From assembly GCA_002702705.1 (NCBI GenBank), contig PABH01000063.1, positions 40,730 through 104,729 of the forward strand: 64,000 bases of DNA, read 5' to 3'. Each line of letters begins with the position of its first letter. The stretch's first letter is position 1. Below the pieces are notes generated by a model. It saw nothing but the letters and a program-made list of their open reading frames with translations. It was not told the DNA's origin and searched no databases. A program made the translations under genes and the position numbers. Below, one piece after another: positions 26,799 to 35,078 of this stretch. The stretch comes from Anaerolineaceae bacterium (GTDB lineage Bacteria; Chloroflexota; Anaerolineae; Anaerolineales; Anaerolineaceae).

Positions 26799-26883
26799 AA
26801 AAACGGGCTTTCGCCCGTTCCGACCGGGAACTCCCGATCCATTGATCTCTTACATAATACAAGAAACCAGACTATTCGTCAAG
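26799..26883 (-). ncRNA. Putative small RNA gene B (promoter, hairpins, terminator)
   Basis: On the minus strand, TTGACG and TATTAT are 17 bases apart. A transcript of about 65 bases would follow, with the hairpin GATCGGGAGTTCCCGGTC and the terminator stem AACGGGC-GAAA-GCCCGTT plus eight T. It has the same layout as units A and C but little primary sequence identity. Its terminator abuts the stop of the DUF3800 gene, which reads the other way. Confidence 0.5.
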
Positions 26884-26946
26884 ATGTTGTAGGACGAAAT
26901 TTTGATTGATTGTGGTCGAGAATTTAGAAAAACAGGTTACTAAACA

Positions 26947-27002
26947 CCTCCCGGTAGGGTGAATTATTGCATGGCGCGTTGGCAAAATCACCACCGGGAG
27001 GG
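26947..27002. other. Strong hairpin downstream of hsdM
   Basis: CCTCCCGGT (from 26947) pairs perfectly with ACCGGGAGG (to 27002), extended by GTGA/TCAC, around an AT-rich loop. It lies beyond the end of the hsd operon. No T-run follows on the minus strand, so it is more likely an RNA-stabilising 3' structure or binding site than a classical terminator. Confidence 0.45.
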
Positions 27003-27066
27003 AGGTTCTGGCAGTTTACGTTTTGATTGGTAATGGACGGACGAGATCGTTTTGAAAAAGGCAAAA

Positions 27067-28677
27067 TCAAGGTAAGGGGGGGAGGCCAAGTTCGTTGAGG
27101 TATTGGTTATGTTTTTTGGTGGCTTCCTGGATTTTGTTTTCGATTTCGATGAGGTTTGTGTTTACTTCAGCGAGGTCGATTTGTTCTTCGGGGAGGGCGG
27201 TGCTGATGTAACGGGAGATGTTTAGGTTGTAGTCATGTTCTTCGGCGATGACTTTCATGGATACGCGTTTGGAATATCGATCTTCTTCTTTGCGGTATTG
27301 GTATGTGTTGAGGATTTTGTCAATGTCCTCTTGACGTAGGCGGTTTTGGCGTTTTTCTTTTTCGAAGTGTTCGCTGGCGTTGATAAATAAGACATCATCG
27401 TCTTTTTTGCATTTTTTGAGGACCAGGATGCAAACGGGGATGCCGGTGGAATAAAAGAGGTTGGCAGGCAGGCCAATGACGGTATCGATATTGCCATCTT
27501 CGAGGAGTTTGCGGCGGATGCTGGCCTCAGCCCCACCACGGAAGAGGACACCATGGGGTAAGATGATGGCCATGGTACCATCTTGAGCGAGGTAATGAAA
27601 ACCATGCAGTAAAAAGGCAAAATCAGCGGCGGATTTTGGGGCAAGGCCGTGGTTTTTGAAACGCACATCTTGGGCCATTGTTTCGGAAGGATCCCAGCGG
27701 TAACTAAAGGGAGGATTGGCGACAACGGCGTCAAAATACTGTTTTTTGGCAGGGTTGGCTTCACGAAGCATTTCCCAATCGTTGGTGAGGGTGTCACCGT
27801 GGAAAATATTAAATTCGGAATCTTTGACGCCATGCAGGAGCATATTCATACGAGCCAGGTTGTAGGTGGTGATGTTATTTTCCTGGCCGTAGATTTTGCC
27901 AATGCTGTTTGGTCCAAGACGGTTACGAACATTTAATAAGAGGGAACCGGAACCACAGGCAAAATCGAAGACACTACCTAACCATTTTTTAGGGCCTGTG
28001 CTGGGGTCCTGGCTGTCGAGGGTGACGATGCCAGAGAGAATGCTGGAAATCTGCTGCGGGGTGTAGAATTCGCCGGCTTTTTTACCGGAACCGGCGGCAA
28101 ATTGGCCAATGAGATATTCGTAGGCATCGCCGAGGGTATCGCTATCGGTTGAGAAATCCGCCAAGCCTTCGGCGATCTTGGTGATGATGGTACAGAGCTT
28201 GGCATTGCGCTGGGGATAATCTTTGCCCAGTTTTTCCGAATCAAGATTAATTTCGGAGAACAAACCGCCGAAGGTACTCTCGAAGGATTCATTTTCGATA
28301 TATTTAAAGCCTTTGCTCAGGGTGCTTAAAAGATCTTTATTCTGCGTTCGAGCTAATTCGGCGATGCTGCCCCAAAGGTACGACGGTTCGATGACATAAT
28401 GCACTTTACGGCGCATTTGCTTTTCAAATTCTTTCACGTCATCCGGATTTTGTTCATACCAGATTTGGAGGGGTAGTTTTTTAGGCTGGTTTTGATTATC
28501 CGGGTAATCGGAACCGAGTTCCCGCTTTGCTGATTCCTCGTAATTATCAGAAAGGTAACGAAGAAATAAAAACGAGAGCATATAATCACGGAAACCGTCC
28601 GCGTTCATGGCACCACGGAGTTGGTCGGCAATACTCCAAAGCGTTTTTCCAAGTTTTTGATGATTGTTTTCTGTCAT
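27067..28677 (-). CDS. hsdM: Type I restriction-modification system, methyltransferase subunit
   Basis: This 536-residue protein has the N-terminal HsdM helical domain (LWSIADQLRGAMNADGFRDYML), SAM-binding motif I FDFACGSGSLLL and catalytic motif IV VANPPF. It makes N6-methyladenine at the site chosen by HsdS. Its ATG overlaps the hsdS stop by 4 bp, so the subunits are translationally coupled. Gene order is hsdR-hsdS-hsdM in the direction of transcription. Reading frame and motifs are intact, so the enzyme is likely active. Confidence 0.95.
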   Translation of the reverse strand: MTENNHQKLGKTLWSIADQLRGAMNADGFRDYMLSFLFLRYLSDNYEESAKRELGSDYPDNQNQPKKLPLQIWYEQNPDDVKEFEKQMRRKVHYVIEPSYLWGSIAELARTQNKDLLSTLSKGFKYIENESFESTFGGLFSEINLDSEKLGKDYPQRNAKLCTIITKIAEGLADFSTDSDTLGDAYEYLIGQFAAGSGKKAGEFYTPQQISSILSGIVTLDSQDPSTGPKKWLGSVFDFACGSGSLLLNVRNRLGPNSIGKIYGQENNITTYNLARMNMLLHGVKDSEFNIFHGDTLTNDWEMLREANPAKKQYFDAVVANPPFSYRWDPSETMAQDVRFKNHGLAPKSAADFAFLLHGFHYLAQDGTMAIILPHGVLFRGGAEASIRRKLLEDGNIDTVIGLPANLFYSTGIPVCILVLKKCKKDDDVLFINASEHFEKEKRQNRLRQEDIDKILNTYQYRKEEDRYSKRVSMKVIAEEHDYNLNISRYISTALPEEQIDLAEVNTNLIEIENKIQEATKKHNQYLNELGLPPLP

Positions 28678-29870
28678 AGTGTTTCCTCAGGAGAAGGGAA
28701 TAGCTGCTGCATCAGCCCTTTTTTATGGGCTTTGAGTGCGTCAAGTTTTTCACTTTGTGCCTTAATTAGTTTATCGAGGGAGGAGAGGCAGTCGGCGATT
28801 TTTTGTTGTTCAGCCGATTTGGGAAGGTGTATAGGCATTTTTTGAAACATGGGTAAACGCAAAGATTTAACAGTTGAACCAACGGCCTGTGACAAAAAAT
28901 AGCGCCTAAAATAATGTATGTAATAGAGTAAATACTTACCAACTGCTCCCTCAAAACTCGTAATTGCATACGATCTCTGATGAAGATCAAATTTGCCGAT
29001 GAAATACTTAGGAAGAAAATCTTGACCTTCGCCAGCAACAATAATTGCCTCACAATCAAAAAGATAAATATTACTTGTTCTTATGTCTTGAGAACGATCA
29101 AAAAATGTATATTTACCATCGAGTGAAGAATCTTCTCTATTTGATGAGCCTGTTGAAATATTGGATAATTTACCCAAAGCTTCCCTTTTCCACCCATCCA
29201 TATCCTGAAATTCGGGGAAGCGGAGGGTGGGGGTGGTTTGGCCTTCGGCGGGGAAAAGCTGCTGCATGAGGCCTTTTTTGTGGGTTTTGAGGAGGTCGAG
29301 TTTTTGGCTGTGGGCGGTGATGAGGTCGTCGAGGGAAGATAGGCAGTCGGCGATTTTTTGTTGTTCTTTAAAGCTTGGAATACCTATGACAATTTTCATT
29401 AAATTTTTTCTTGGGAGTTGTTTAAGGGCTGAGCCAGTTTTCAGTTTTCTAAATTGTTTTATAGATGAATCAGTTAACAGTGAATAAAACAAGAACTTTT
29501 GTTTACATAGATCGCTTTTACGTAATAAACAGATTTGAGCATTTATATTTGCTCCAACAAAATCTGAATCAACAAAAGCTATAGTCCCGATCTCTCCACG
29601 TGTAGAAACTAATACATCCATTTCTTCAAGATGACCGCTCGTCAATTTGGAATGTAGATCCTCGCTGATAAACCTCATATCTTCCAATGTAATGCGGCCA
29701 TTTTTAAAATTTTTCGCTCGGATAAACGGAATGCCAACTTCAGTAAATTCTTCGGATTTAGGATATAGTGGGCCATAATTTCCATCCGACACAATGAAGC
29801 CACATTTTTGAAGACTCAACAACTTCCAATTGGAGCTAAATTCTGTAAAACGCAATTTTGGAATTACCAT
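28674..29870 (-). CDS. hsdS: Type I restriction-modification system, specificity subunit
   Basis: This 398-residue protein has two target recognition domains, each followed by a conserved helical spacer. The spacers contain EQQKIADCLSSLDDLI and EQQKIADCLSSLDKLI, each followed by KKGLMQQLFP. PTLRFPEF starts the second half as LRFTEF starts the first. The two recognition domains differ, so the target is a two-part site that cannot be read from the sequence. The near-identical spacers are where specificity subunits commonly recombine. Confidence 0.93.
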   Translation of the reverse strand: MVIPKLRFTEFSSNWKLLSLQKCGFIVSDGNYGPLYPKSEEFTEVGIPFIRAKNFKNGRITLEDMRFISEDLHSKLTSGHLEEMDVLVSTRGEIGTIAFVDSDFVGANINAQICLLRKSDLCKQKFLFYSLLTDSSIKQFRKLKTGSALKQLPRKNLMKIVIGIPSFKEQQKIADCLSSLDDLITAHSQKLDLLKTHKKGLMQQLFPAEGQTTPTLRFPEFQDMDGWKREALGKLSNISTGSSNREDSSLDGKYTFFDRSQDIRTSNIYLFDCEAIIVAGEGQDFLPKYFIGKFDLHQRSYAITSFEGAVGKYLLYYIHYFRRYFLSQAVGSTVKSLRLPMFQKMPIHLPKSAEQQKIADCLSSLDKLIKAQSEKLDALKAHKKGLMQQLFPSPEETL

Positions 29871-29947
29871 ATTGCCTCTACTATTCGTATATCATCACTA
29901 ATCTCACTTATGATTCCATCCATTGGAAAGATTTTCTTGCGATCCAT
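29864..29947 (-). CDS. Possible 27-residue leader peptide between hsdR and hsdS
   Basis: An ATG directly follows the hsdR stop (TGAAATG), and the frame ends at a TAA 7 bases into hsdS. The peptide starts MDRKKIFPMDGIISEI. It fills the whole gap and overlaps the next start, so it may couple translation of hsdS to hsdR. It may also be only a passage frame. Confidence 0.35.
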   Translation of the reverse strand: MDRKKIFPMDGIISEISDDIRIVEAIW

Positions 29948-29948
29948 T

Positions 29949-32909
29949 TCACTGTTCATATGCGCTTAATCCTGATATCTGCCGGCCGTGGGCGAGTTTG
30001 CGAAGTAATGGAATGAGGCGATTCATTAAGGCGAGTTCTTGTTTGGCGCGGGCTTTCCAACCTAATTGCAAGGGGGCCATGAGGTCGCTCAATTGTTCAC
30101 CGTCAAAAATCATACGCTGGAGGATGTTATCAACAAAAGCCTTCAGGGCAACAGGTTCGAGACCGTGTTCGGCGGCAATCTCAGCCAGTTCGCGGGCATT
30201 TTCTTGTTCTTTAAACACTTCGTAACCATCACGGATTTCTTTCTCAGTCTTGGCCTGTCCAACCTGTAAGCTATGGATGTATTTGGCAATCATTTCGTGC
30301 TCGTCGATGAACTTGGCATCTGAAGCAATGAGGCCGATAATCTGGTCACGGCTCATTTTCTCTTTACCCGGTTTTACCTGGGTGTACCGCGCAATGAGTT
30401 CCATGATGTAGTCATAGTCAATAATGGCAGAGGAAAACAAGACAAATTCAAAATCAAGCTGTCGTAGTTCCGGAGATTCGTCACCTTTATCCTGTTTTTC
30501 TTTCAATCGGAGGGCTGTATCGAGATAAACACCCCGGAAGGCTAACAACTGATCCTGGGGCAAAACCTGTTCGATGGCGGCAAGGTTTTCCTGGGTGAGG
30601 TCGGTATATTGATCGAGCTGGGTTTTGAGGCGCTGCACTTCTTTAAACCGTTCGATGAAGATGCTGCGGGCAGCATCCCCTTTGAGGTTGGGGACTTGTT
30701 CCGGGGCACAGGTGAGCCCTTGAGACTGCATGAAAAGATCCAGCATGTTAACCGCTTTCACCAGATGATCAATTACGACCGGGGCGGGATCAACCAACCA
30801 AATCTCTTTGGGGCGTTCGATTTGCTCCCCGGAAAAGAGGGTAATCGCTTCGTTTACTTCATCCTCTTGTTGGCGAAAATCGAGGATATTGCCGTAAGGT
30901 TTGGTATCGTTAAGGATGCGGTTGGTGCGTGAGAAGGCTTGAATGAGACCATGGTATTTGAGGTTTTTATCGACGTAGAGGGTGTTGAGGTATTTGGAAT
31001 CAAAACCGGTGAGCAACATATCAACAACGATGGTGAGGTCGATCTTCTGATGATGGGGCAAGTCTTGATTGGGATACTGCTGATCCTTGATGCGCTTTTG
31101 GACATCCTGATAGTAAGGATCAAAATCATTGATATTGTGATTCGTGCCGAATGAGTCGTTATAGTCGGTGATGATGTTTTTGAGGGCGGCTTTCTTTAAT
31201 TCCGGCTCGACCTTGTTATCGGCCTGCTCCTGGAGAAGATCCTCTTGAAGCTGCTGAACATCCTTTTTGCCTTCAGCCGGCGGAGAAAAGACACAGGCGA
31301 TGTTAAGGGGTTGATAGTTTTCGTCTGCGGCTTGTTTTTCCGTCTGAATTTCTTTAAATAGCTGATAGTAGTCAATGGCATCGTTGATGGAAGCGGTGGC
31401 GAGAAGGGCGTTAAACTTGCGCTGCGCGGTGGCGGCGTTGTGTTTTTCGAGGATAGCGGAAACGACGGCTTGCTTTGTCACCAACTCAGCCGGATTTGGG
31501 ATATTATCACCGTCCGGCTTAAAATAATCAATATGAAAACGGAGGACATTACAATCATCGATGGCGTGTGTAATGGTGTAAGTGTGCAGTAACTTCGGGA
31601 AAAGGTCTTGTGTGGTTTTATAAGAAGCTTGTTGGCCTTCGACCTGGTGATAAATGGCGTTTTTTTCAAAGATGGGGGTACCGGTAAAACCAAAGAGCTG
31701 TGCTTTCGGGAAAAATTCCTTGATAGCTTGATGGTTATCACCAAACTGCGAACGATGGCATTCATCAAAAATAAAAACGAACCGTTTTTGGCTAAGAGGG
31801 TTTAACTGTTCTTTGTAATTGCGGCCATTAGTGGGGTCGAGAGCTAAAGCGAGTTTCTGGATGGTGGTCACGATGACCTTGTTGGCGTAATCGGTGGAGA
31901 GGAGACGCTGGACAAGGGCGGCGGTATTGGTATTTTCTTCGACACAACCTTCTTGAAAGCGGTTAAATTCTTCGCGGGTTTGGCGATCGAGGTCCTTACG
32001 ATCGACGACAAATACACATTTATCAATGTCGGGGTTATCCTTCAGCAGTGTGGAGGCTTTGAAAGAAGTCAACGTTTTGCCGCTGCCGGTGGTGTGCCAG
32101 ATATAACCGTTACCACAATTTTGGTGGATACAATCTACAATGGCTTTGACGGCGTAAATTTGGTAGGGGCGCATCATTAACAATTTTTGTTCACTGGCTA
32201 CCAGGACCATGTACCGGCTGATCATCTCCCCTAAGATACATTTGGCGAGGAATTTTTCGGCGAAATCGTCCAAGAGGGTGATTTTTTTGTTATCCGGACC
32301 AGCAAAACGGTAAAACGGCAGATACCGTTCGTCGGCGTTAAAACTAAAGTGTTTTTGATCGTTGTTGGCAAAATACAAGGTATCGGTGCGGTTGCTAACA
32401 ATAAAAAGCTGCAAAAAACAGAGTAAGGTTTTTGTGTAGCCGTTGCCAGGGTCGTTTTTATAATCGACAATTTGCTGCATGGCGCGGCGGGGACTGATGG
32501 CCAAGGTTTTTAACTCGATCTGGACGACCGGCACCCCATTGATGAGAAGAATGACATCATAACGGTGGTGGCTGTAGTCGGTGTTAATCCGCAATTGATT
32601 GACGACTTCGAAGGTGTTCTTGCACCAGTCTTTGGTATCAACCAGGGTGTAATGGAGGGGTTTACCGTCTTCGCGTTCAAAGTAGTTCTGTTCACGGAGG
32701 ATACGCGCCGCGGTGAATACATCGGGGGTGATGATCTTTTCCAAAAGACGGGTGAATTCGTTATCGGTGAGATGAATATGGTTGAGTGCTTCGAATTTCT
32801 GGCGAAAATTTTGTTCCAACGTGGTCCGGTCGCGGATATCATCGCGATAGGTATATTTGAGATCCTTAAGTTTTGTGATCAGCAGTTGTTCGATTTGTTG
32901 TTCATTCAT
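29949..32909 (-). CDS. hsdR: Type I restriction-modification system, restriction subunit
   Basis: This 986-residue protein has the N-terminal nuclease region (VVQIELKTLA, about residues 130-140), Walker A TTGSGKTLTSF (about 270) and the DEAD-like FIFDECHRSQFG. It also has helicase motif TGTPIFEKN and QAFSRTNRIL near motif VI. It is an ATP-dependent translocase and nuclease that cuts unmodified DNA when bound with HsdM and HsdS. It is first in the operon. The hsd genes are visibly richer in G+C than neighbouring island genes, so the cassette probably came from elsewhere. Confidence 0.95.
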   Translation of the reverse strand: MNEQQIEQLLITKLKDLKYTYRDDIRDRTTLEQNFRQKFEALNHIHLTDNEFTRLLEKIITPDVFTAARILREQNYFEREDGKPLHYTLVDTKDWCKNTFEVVNQLRINTDYSHHRYDVILLINGVPVVQIELKTLAISPRRAMQQIVDYKNDPGNGYTKTLLCFLQLFIVSNRTDTLYFANNDQKHFSFNADERYLPFYRFAGPDNKKITLLDDFAEKFLAKCILGEMISRYMVLVASEQKLLMMRPYQIYAVKAIVDCIHQNCGNGYIWHTTGSGKTLTSFKASTLLKDNPDIDKCVFVVDRKDLDRQTREEFNRFQEGCVEENTNTAALVQRLLSTDYANKVIVTTIQKLALALDPTNGRNYKEQLNPLSQKRFVFIFDECHRSQFGDNHQAIKEFFPKAQLFGFTGTPIFEKNAIYHQVEGQQASYKTTQDLFPKLLHTYTITHAIDDCNVLRFHIDYFKPDGDNIPNPAELVTKQAVVSAILEKHNAATAQRKFNALLATASINDAIDYYQLFKEIQTEKQAADENYQPLNIACVFSPPAEGKKDVQQLQEDLLQEQADNKVEPELKKAALKNIITDYNDSFGTNHNINDFDPYYQDVQKRIKDQQYPNQDLPHHQKIDLTIVVDMLLTGFDSKYLNTLYVDKNLKYHGLIQAFSRTNRILNDTKPYGNILDFRQQEDEVNEAITLFSGEQIERPKEIWLVDPAPVVIDHLVKAVNMLDLFMQSQGLTCAPEQVPNLKGDAARSIFIERFKEVQRLKTQLDQYTDLTQENLAAIEQVLPQDQLLAFRGVYLDTALRLKEKQDKGDESPELRQLDFEFVLFSSAIIDYDYIMELIARYTQVKPGKEKMSRDQIIGLIASDAKFIDEHEMIAKYIHSLQVGQAKTEKEIRDGYEVFKEQENARELAEIAAEHGLEPVALKAFVDNILQRMIFDGEQLSDLMAPLQLGWKARAKQELALMNRLIPLLRKLAHGRQISGLSAYEQ

Positions 32910-33081
32910 AGGTTAAACTCTGGGTATAAAAAAGATAATCCTCATGCGTGAGGTATGGCGGGATAACAATTAGTTTTAAGGGTTTTTACATTGTGACAGT
33001 TCGTCTGTCTACCTAACCCCCAAAGAGGGACATATTGTAATTATACATGAAGAAAAAAATTAAAAGCGATGGGAATTTAAT

Positions 33082-33170
33082 AAAAAACTGCCGGCGTGAG
33101 GGGGGCACGCTGGCAGTGGACGGTCGAAACCGTCTTGATTAGTATAGAATGGAATTTCTAGGATGTCAAG
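33082..33170 (-). ncRNA. Putative small RNA gene C, or terminator-attenuated leader of the hsd operon
   Basis: On the minus strand, TTGACA-17-TATACT is followed by hairpin GACGGTTTCGACCGTC. A 12-bp stem (ACTGCCAGCGTG with CACGCCGGCAGT) with a C-rich loop and six T come next. It is a diverged duplicate of unit A, with promoter, hairpin 1 and stem kept. It points into hsdR 172 bases downstream, so it could be a free small RNA or a leader whose terminator limits hsd expression. Confidence 0.55.
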
Positions 33171-33205
33171 TGTTTTTTAAGTTTTGGGGGGAATTTTTAA
33201 AAACG

Positions 33206-33358
33206 AATGTCGAACTCACATTGATCCTAGTAGGGTTCGACATTGTTCCCAGGGCGATGCTTCCCTGGCCAAAACCAGTTTTCCTTATCCGTAGCAGGGT
33301 ATAAGTTTGCCGGTTTATTTGCCGCTGACCCAGGCTATGAGATAATTCAGCGGATAGG
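33206..33358 (-). ncRNA. Folded RNA-like segment of unknown type
   Basis: Several long-range pairings nest here: AATGTCGAAC (33206-33215) with GTTCGACATT (33235-33244), CCAGGG (33249) with CCCTGG (33263), and CCTTATCCG (33283-33291) with CGGATAGG (33351-33358) closing a 60-base domain. Base content is above the surroundings. It could be a riboswitch-like or antisense RNA, but I cannot match a known class. Confidence 0.35.
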
Positions 33359-33461
33359 GATATTTTATAAATTTTGGTGGGATTTTGTCAATAGATATTT
33401 GGGTGAGTTTTGATGATTTTTTGATGTAAAATATTGGGTAAATTCACGAAAGGGGTAAAGC

Positions 33462-33605
33462 ATGTTCTGGATTATTGTGGGGATTGTGGGTTTGATTTTG
33501 GTGTTGTTTCCGGGTGGGGAGGATGAGCAGCCGCGGTTAACTCCAGATGATAATGAGTTGGAGGCGATGGTGATGCTGGCGTTGTGGGATGATGAGAATT
33601 GGTAA
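33462..33605 (+). CDS. 47-residue single-pass membrane peptide
   Basis: AAAGGGG lies 6 bases before the ATG. The peptide has a membrane helix at residues 2-17 (FWIIVGIVGLILVLF) and an acidic tail with Trp at its end. No family is recognised. It reads away from the hsd operon. The clear ribosome site argues for translation. Confidence 0.45.
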   Translation: MFWIIVGIVGLILVLFPGGEDEQPRLTPDDNELEAMVMLALWDDENW

Positions 33606-33698
33606 AAAAATCTCAACGATATTTTTTGTTCCTCAATTTTTAGAAAATCAGATAAAATAAATTTTGAAACTGTTTTTGTTTCTTAGGAGTGGATATCT

Positions 33699-34625
33699 AT
33701 GAAAAAATCTTTAATAATTATTTCTTTATTAATATTTTCAATATCAATTACTTCTTGCTTAAATAGTTCTACGGAGAAGGAAGTAATTGCGCCAACCAGT
33801 ACACCAATTCCATTAACAATTGAGATTGATGAAAAAATAATCAGTGATAATTATGGTGAACTCAAACTTAAGGGGGTTTTAATATTTGATGAAATTGATG
33901 ATGAGAATTTTCCATATTCTCAATCTACTGGAACAAAAGCTGTTTTATTCATTTTTGATGTAAAAAATATGAATAATACAGAAGTTGAATTATCTAATTT
34001 TGTTTCTATTGACATAATCTATAATGAAAATTTTGTTTACAAAAACAATGACTGTCAAAGTTACGACCCTTCAAATAAAAAAGAAACTCTTATACCATTA
34101 GCAAATACATTAATTATGTGTGTTACCGAGTTACCAAATGAAGTTTTTGAAAGTTTTGACAATCTTGTAACAAAAATTTTTTTCAGTAATAATTCATATA
34201 AATTTATTGGACCTTATGACAATGCTGATGATTATTTATCAGCTATGAGTGAGGTAAATAAAAAATGGAATGGAATTTTTGGTAAGTTAACTTCTTTATC
34301 ACTGCAAATTACGTTAAATAAAGAACCAAATAAAAATGATCTTGTGAGATTCGCAGAAGAGTTTTCCGATATTCACGAAACAGTTTTAAATTTGTTAGAG
34401 GAAATGTCCGCAATTAATGCTCCAATTTATTATCTTGAAGCTCACACCATATATATAGATGGCATGAAAATCTTAGAAGAAGGGCTTAAGTATTGTGGAA
34501 ATGTAGATGTTGCAAAATCTAATCCAATTAAATATTCGTCGGATTCCAGAATATGTAATGAAAAAATTAATGAAGCAATAAATATTATTATTCCAATCGC
34601 AAAATCTATAGGTATTCACGAATAA
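33699..34625 (+). CDS. Lipoprotein of unknown function
   Basis: This 308-residue protein has a lipoprotein signal (hydrophobic core, ITSC lipobox with Cys20) and a short T/P linker. A domain similar in layout to DUF4352-like immunoglobulin folds follows (about 40-165: LKLKGVLIFDEI, AVLFIFDVKNMNNTEVEL). The last 120 residues are helical. It sits on the outer face of the membrane. RBS TAGGAG precedes the ATG. A terminator follows directly, so it is a single-gene unit. Confidence 0.65.
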   Translation: MKKSLIIISLLIFSISITSCLNSSTEKEVIAPTSTPIPLTIEIDEKIISDNYGELKLKGVLIFDEIDDENFPYSQSTGTKAVLFIFDVKNMNNTEVELSNFVSIDIIYNENFVYKNNDCQSYDPSNKKETLIPLANTLIMCVTELPNEVFESFDNLVTKIFFSNNSYKFIGPYDNADDYLSAMSEVNKKWNGIFGKLTSLSLQITLNKEPNKNDLVRFAEEFSDIHETVLNLLEEMSAINAPIYYLEAHTIYIDGMKILEEGLKYCGNVDVAKSNPIKYSSDSRICNEKINEAINIIIPIAKSIGIHE

Positions 34626-34667
34626 TACCTCATTGTTATAAATAGAACATTTGTGTATAATAAGATT

Positions 34668-34693
34668 ACACCCGCGAAGACGGGTGTTTTTTT
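34668..34693 (+). terminator. Terminator of the lipoprotein gene
   Basis: ACACCCG-CGAAGA-CGGGTGT is a 7-bp stem followed by seven T, 43 bases after the lipoprotein stop. Confidence 0.85.
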
Positions 34694-34714
34694 GTTAAGT
34701 TCCTGGAGATTTGC

Positions 34715-34810
34715 ATGGCGAGACGACGCGGTGGTCAACCGGGGAATCGAAAATTTCAATTTGCAATTCATCAAAAAAATTATCCGACTATTTTTTTTGT
34801 AGATAAATAG
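34715..34810 (+). pseudogene. Remnant of a MARRRGGQPGNxN-type small protein
   Basis: The first 12 residues (MARRRGGQPGNR) match the conserved start of small basic proteins found near mobile elements in this phylum. After that the frame runs into unrelated AT-rich codons and stops at residue 31. CTGGAG precedes the ATG. It looks like a truncated gene start. Confidence 0.4.
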
Positions 34811-34922
34811 CTAAAAAAGTGTGATTTTGAGGATAATTAAGCAAAAAAGCGTCGCACAATATGTATTATGCGATGTGTTGTTAAAAGCTAGGTTTTCTTT
34901 GAACAATCGAATATCCCTATTA

Positions 34923-34993
34923 ATCAAAAACAGGCGTTGTCCTGAGTATACTCAAGGCTAAGACAGTTTTTGATTTATCACACGTATAGTGTG
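34923..34993 (+). promoter_or_regulatory. Palindromic leader before a tiny membrane peptide gene
   Basis: ATCAAAAAC (34923-34931) pairs with GTTTTTGAT (34967-34975), enclosing the 12-bp palindrome TGAGTATACTCA (34943-34954). A second hairpin, CACAC-GTATA-GTGTG (34979-34993), ends just before the ribosome site. This may control transcription or translation of the gene at 35007. Confidence 0.4.
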
Positions 34994-35006
34994 GCAGGAG
35001 GCAGAT

Positions 35007-35078
35007 ATGTCATTTTGGTTTATTTTTTATTTTCTTGTCCTTTTTAATTGTCTTTTATTTACTGCTCTTGGACGTTAA
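35007..35078 (+). CDS. 23-residue hydrophobic peptide, possible type I toxin-like
   Basis: A strong GCAGGAGGCAG site lies 5 bases before the ATG. The peptide (MSFWFIFYFLVLFNCLLFTA, then LGR) is almost wholly membrane helix. Its 3' end overlaps the converging Trypco1 gene. Size, hydrophobicity and the folded leader resemble type I toxin genes, but no antisense RNA is demonstrated. Confidence 0.4.
   Translation: MSFWFIFYFLVLFNCLLFTALGR

Larger units (their letters stand above)
32910..33461. other. Intergenic region upstream of the hsd operon
   Basis: No protein gene is seen. It holds small RNA unit C (33082-33170) and a folded segment (33206-33358). About 170 bases separate the unit C terminator from the hsdR start; this part must carry the hsd promoter or be read by passage through the terminator. 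Confidence 0.6.

Noticed and set aside
27255..32842. Many long frames on both strands across hsdM and hsdR
   Set aside because: They are antisense or out-of-frame passages of GC-richer coding sequence. The hsd proteins account for the region with complete motifs.
33206..33358. Folded segment as a cyclic-di-AMP (ydaO) riboswitch
   Set aside because: Some bits (GCTGAAT, AGCCTGGG) recall the class, but the order and the other conserved parts do not fit, and the downstream genes are unrelated to osmolyte or wall functions.
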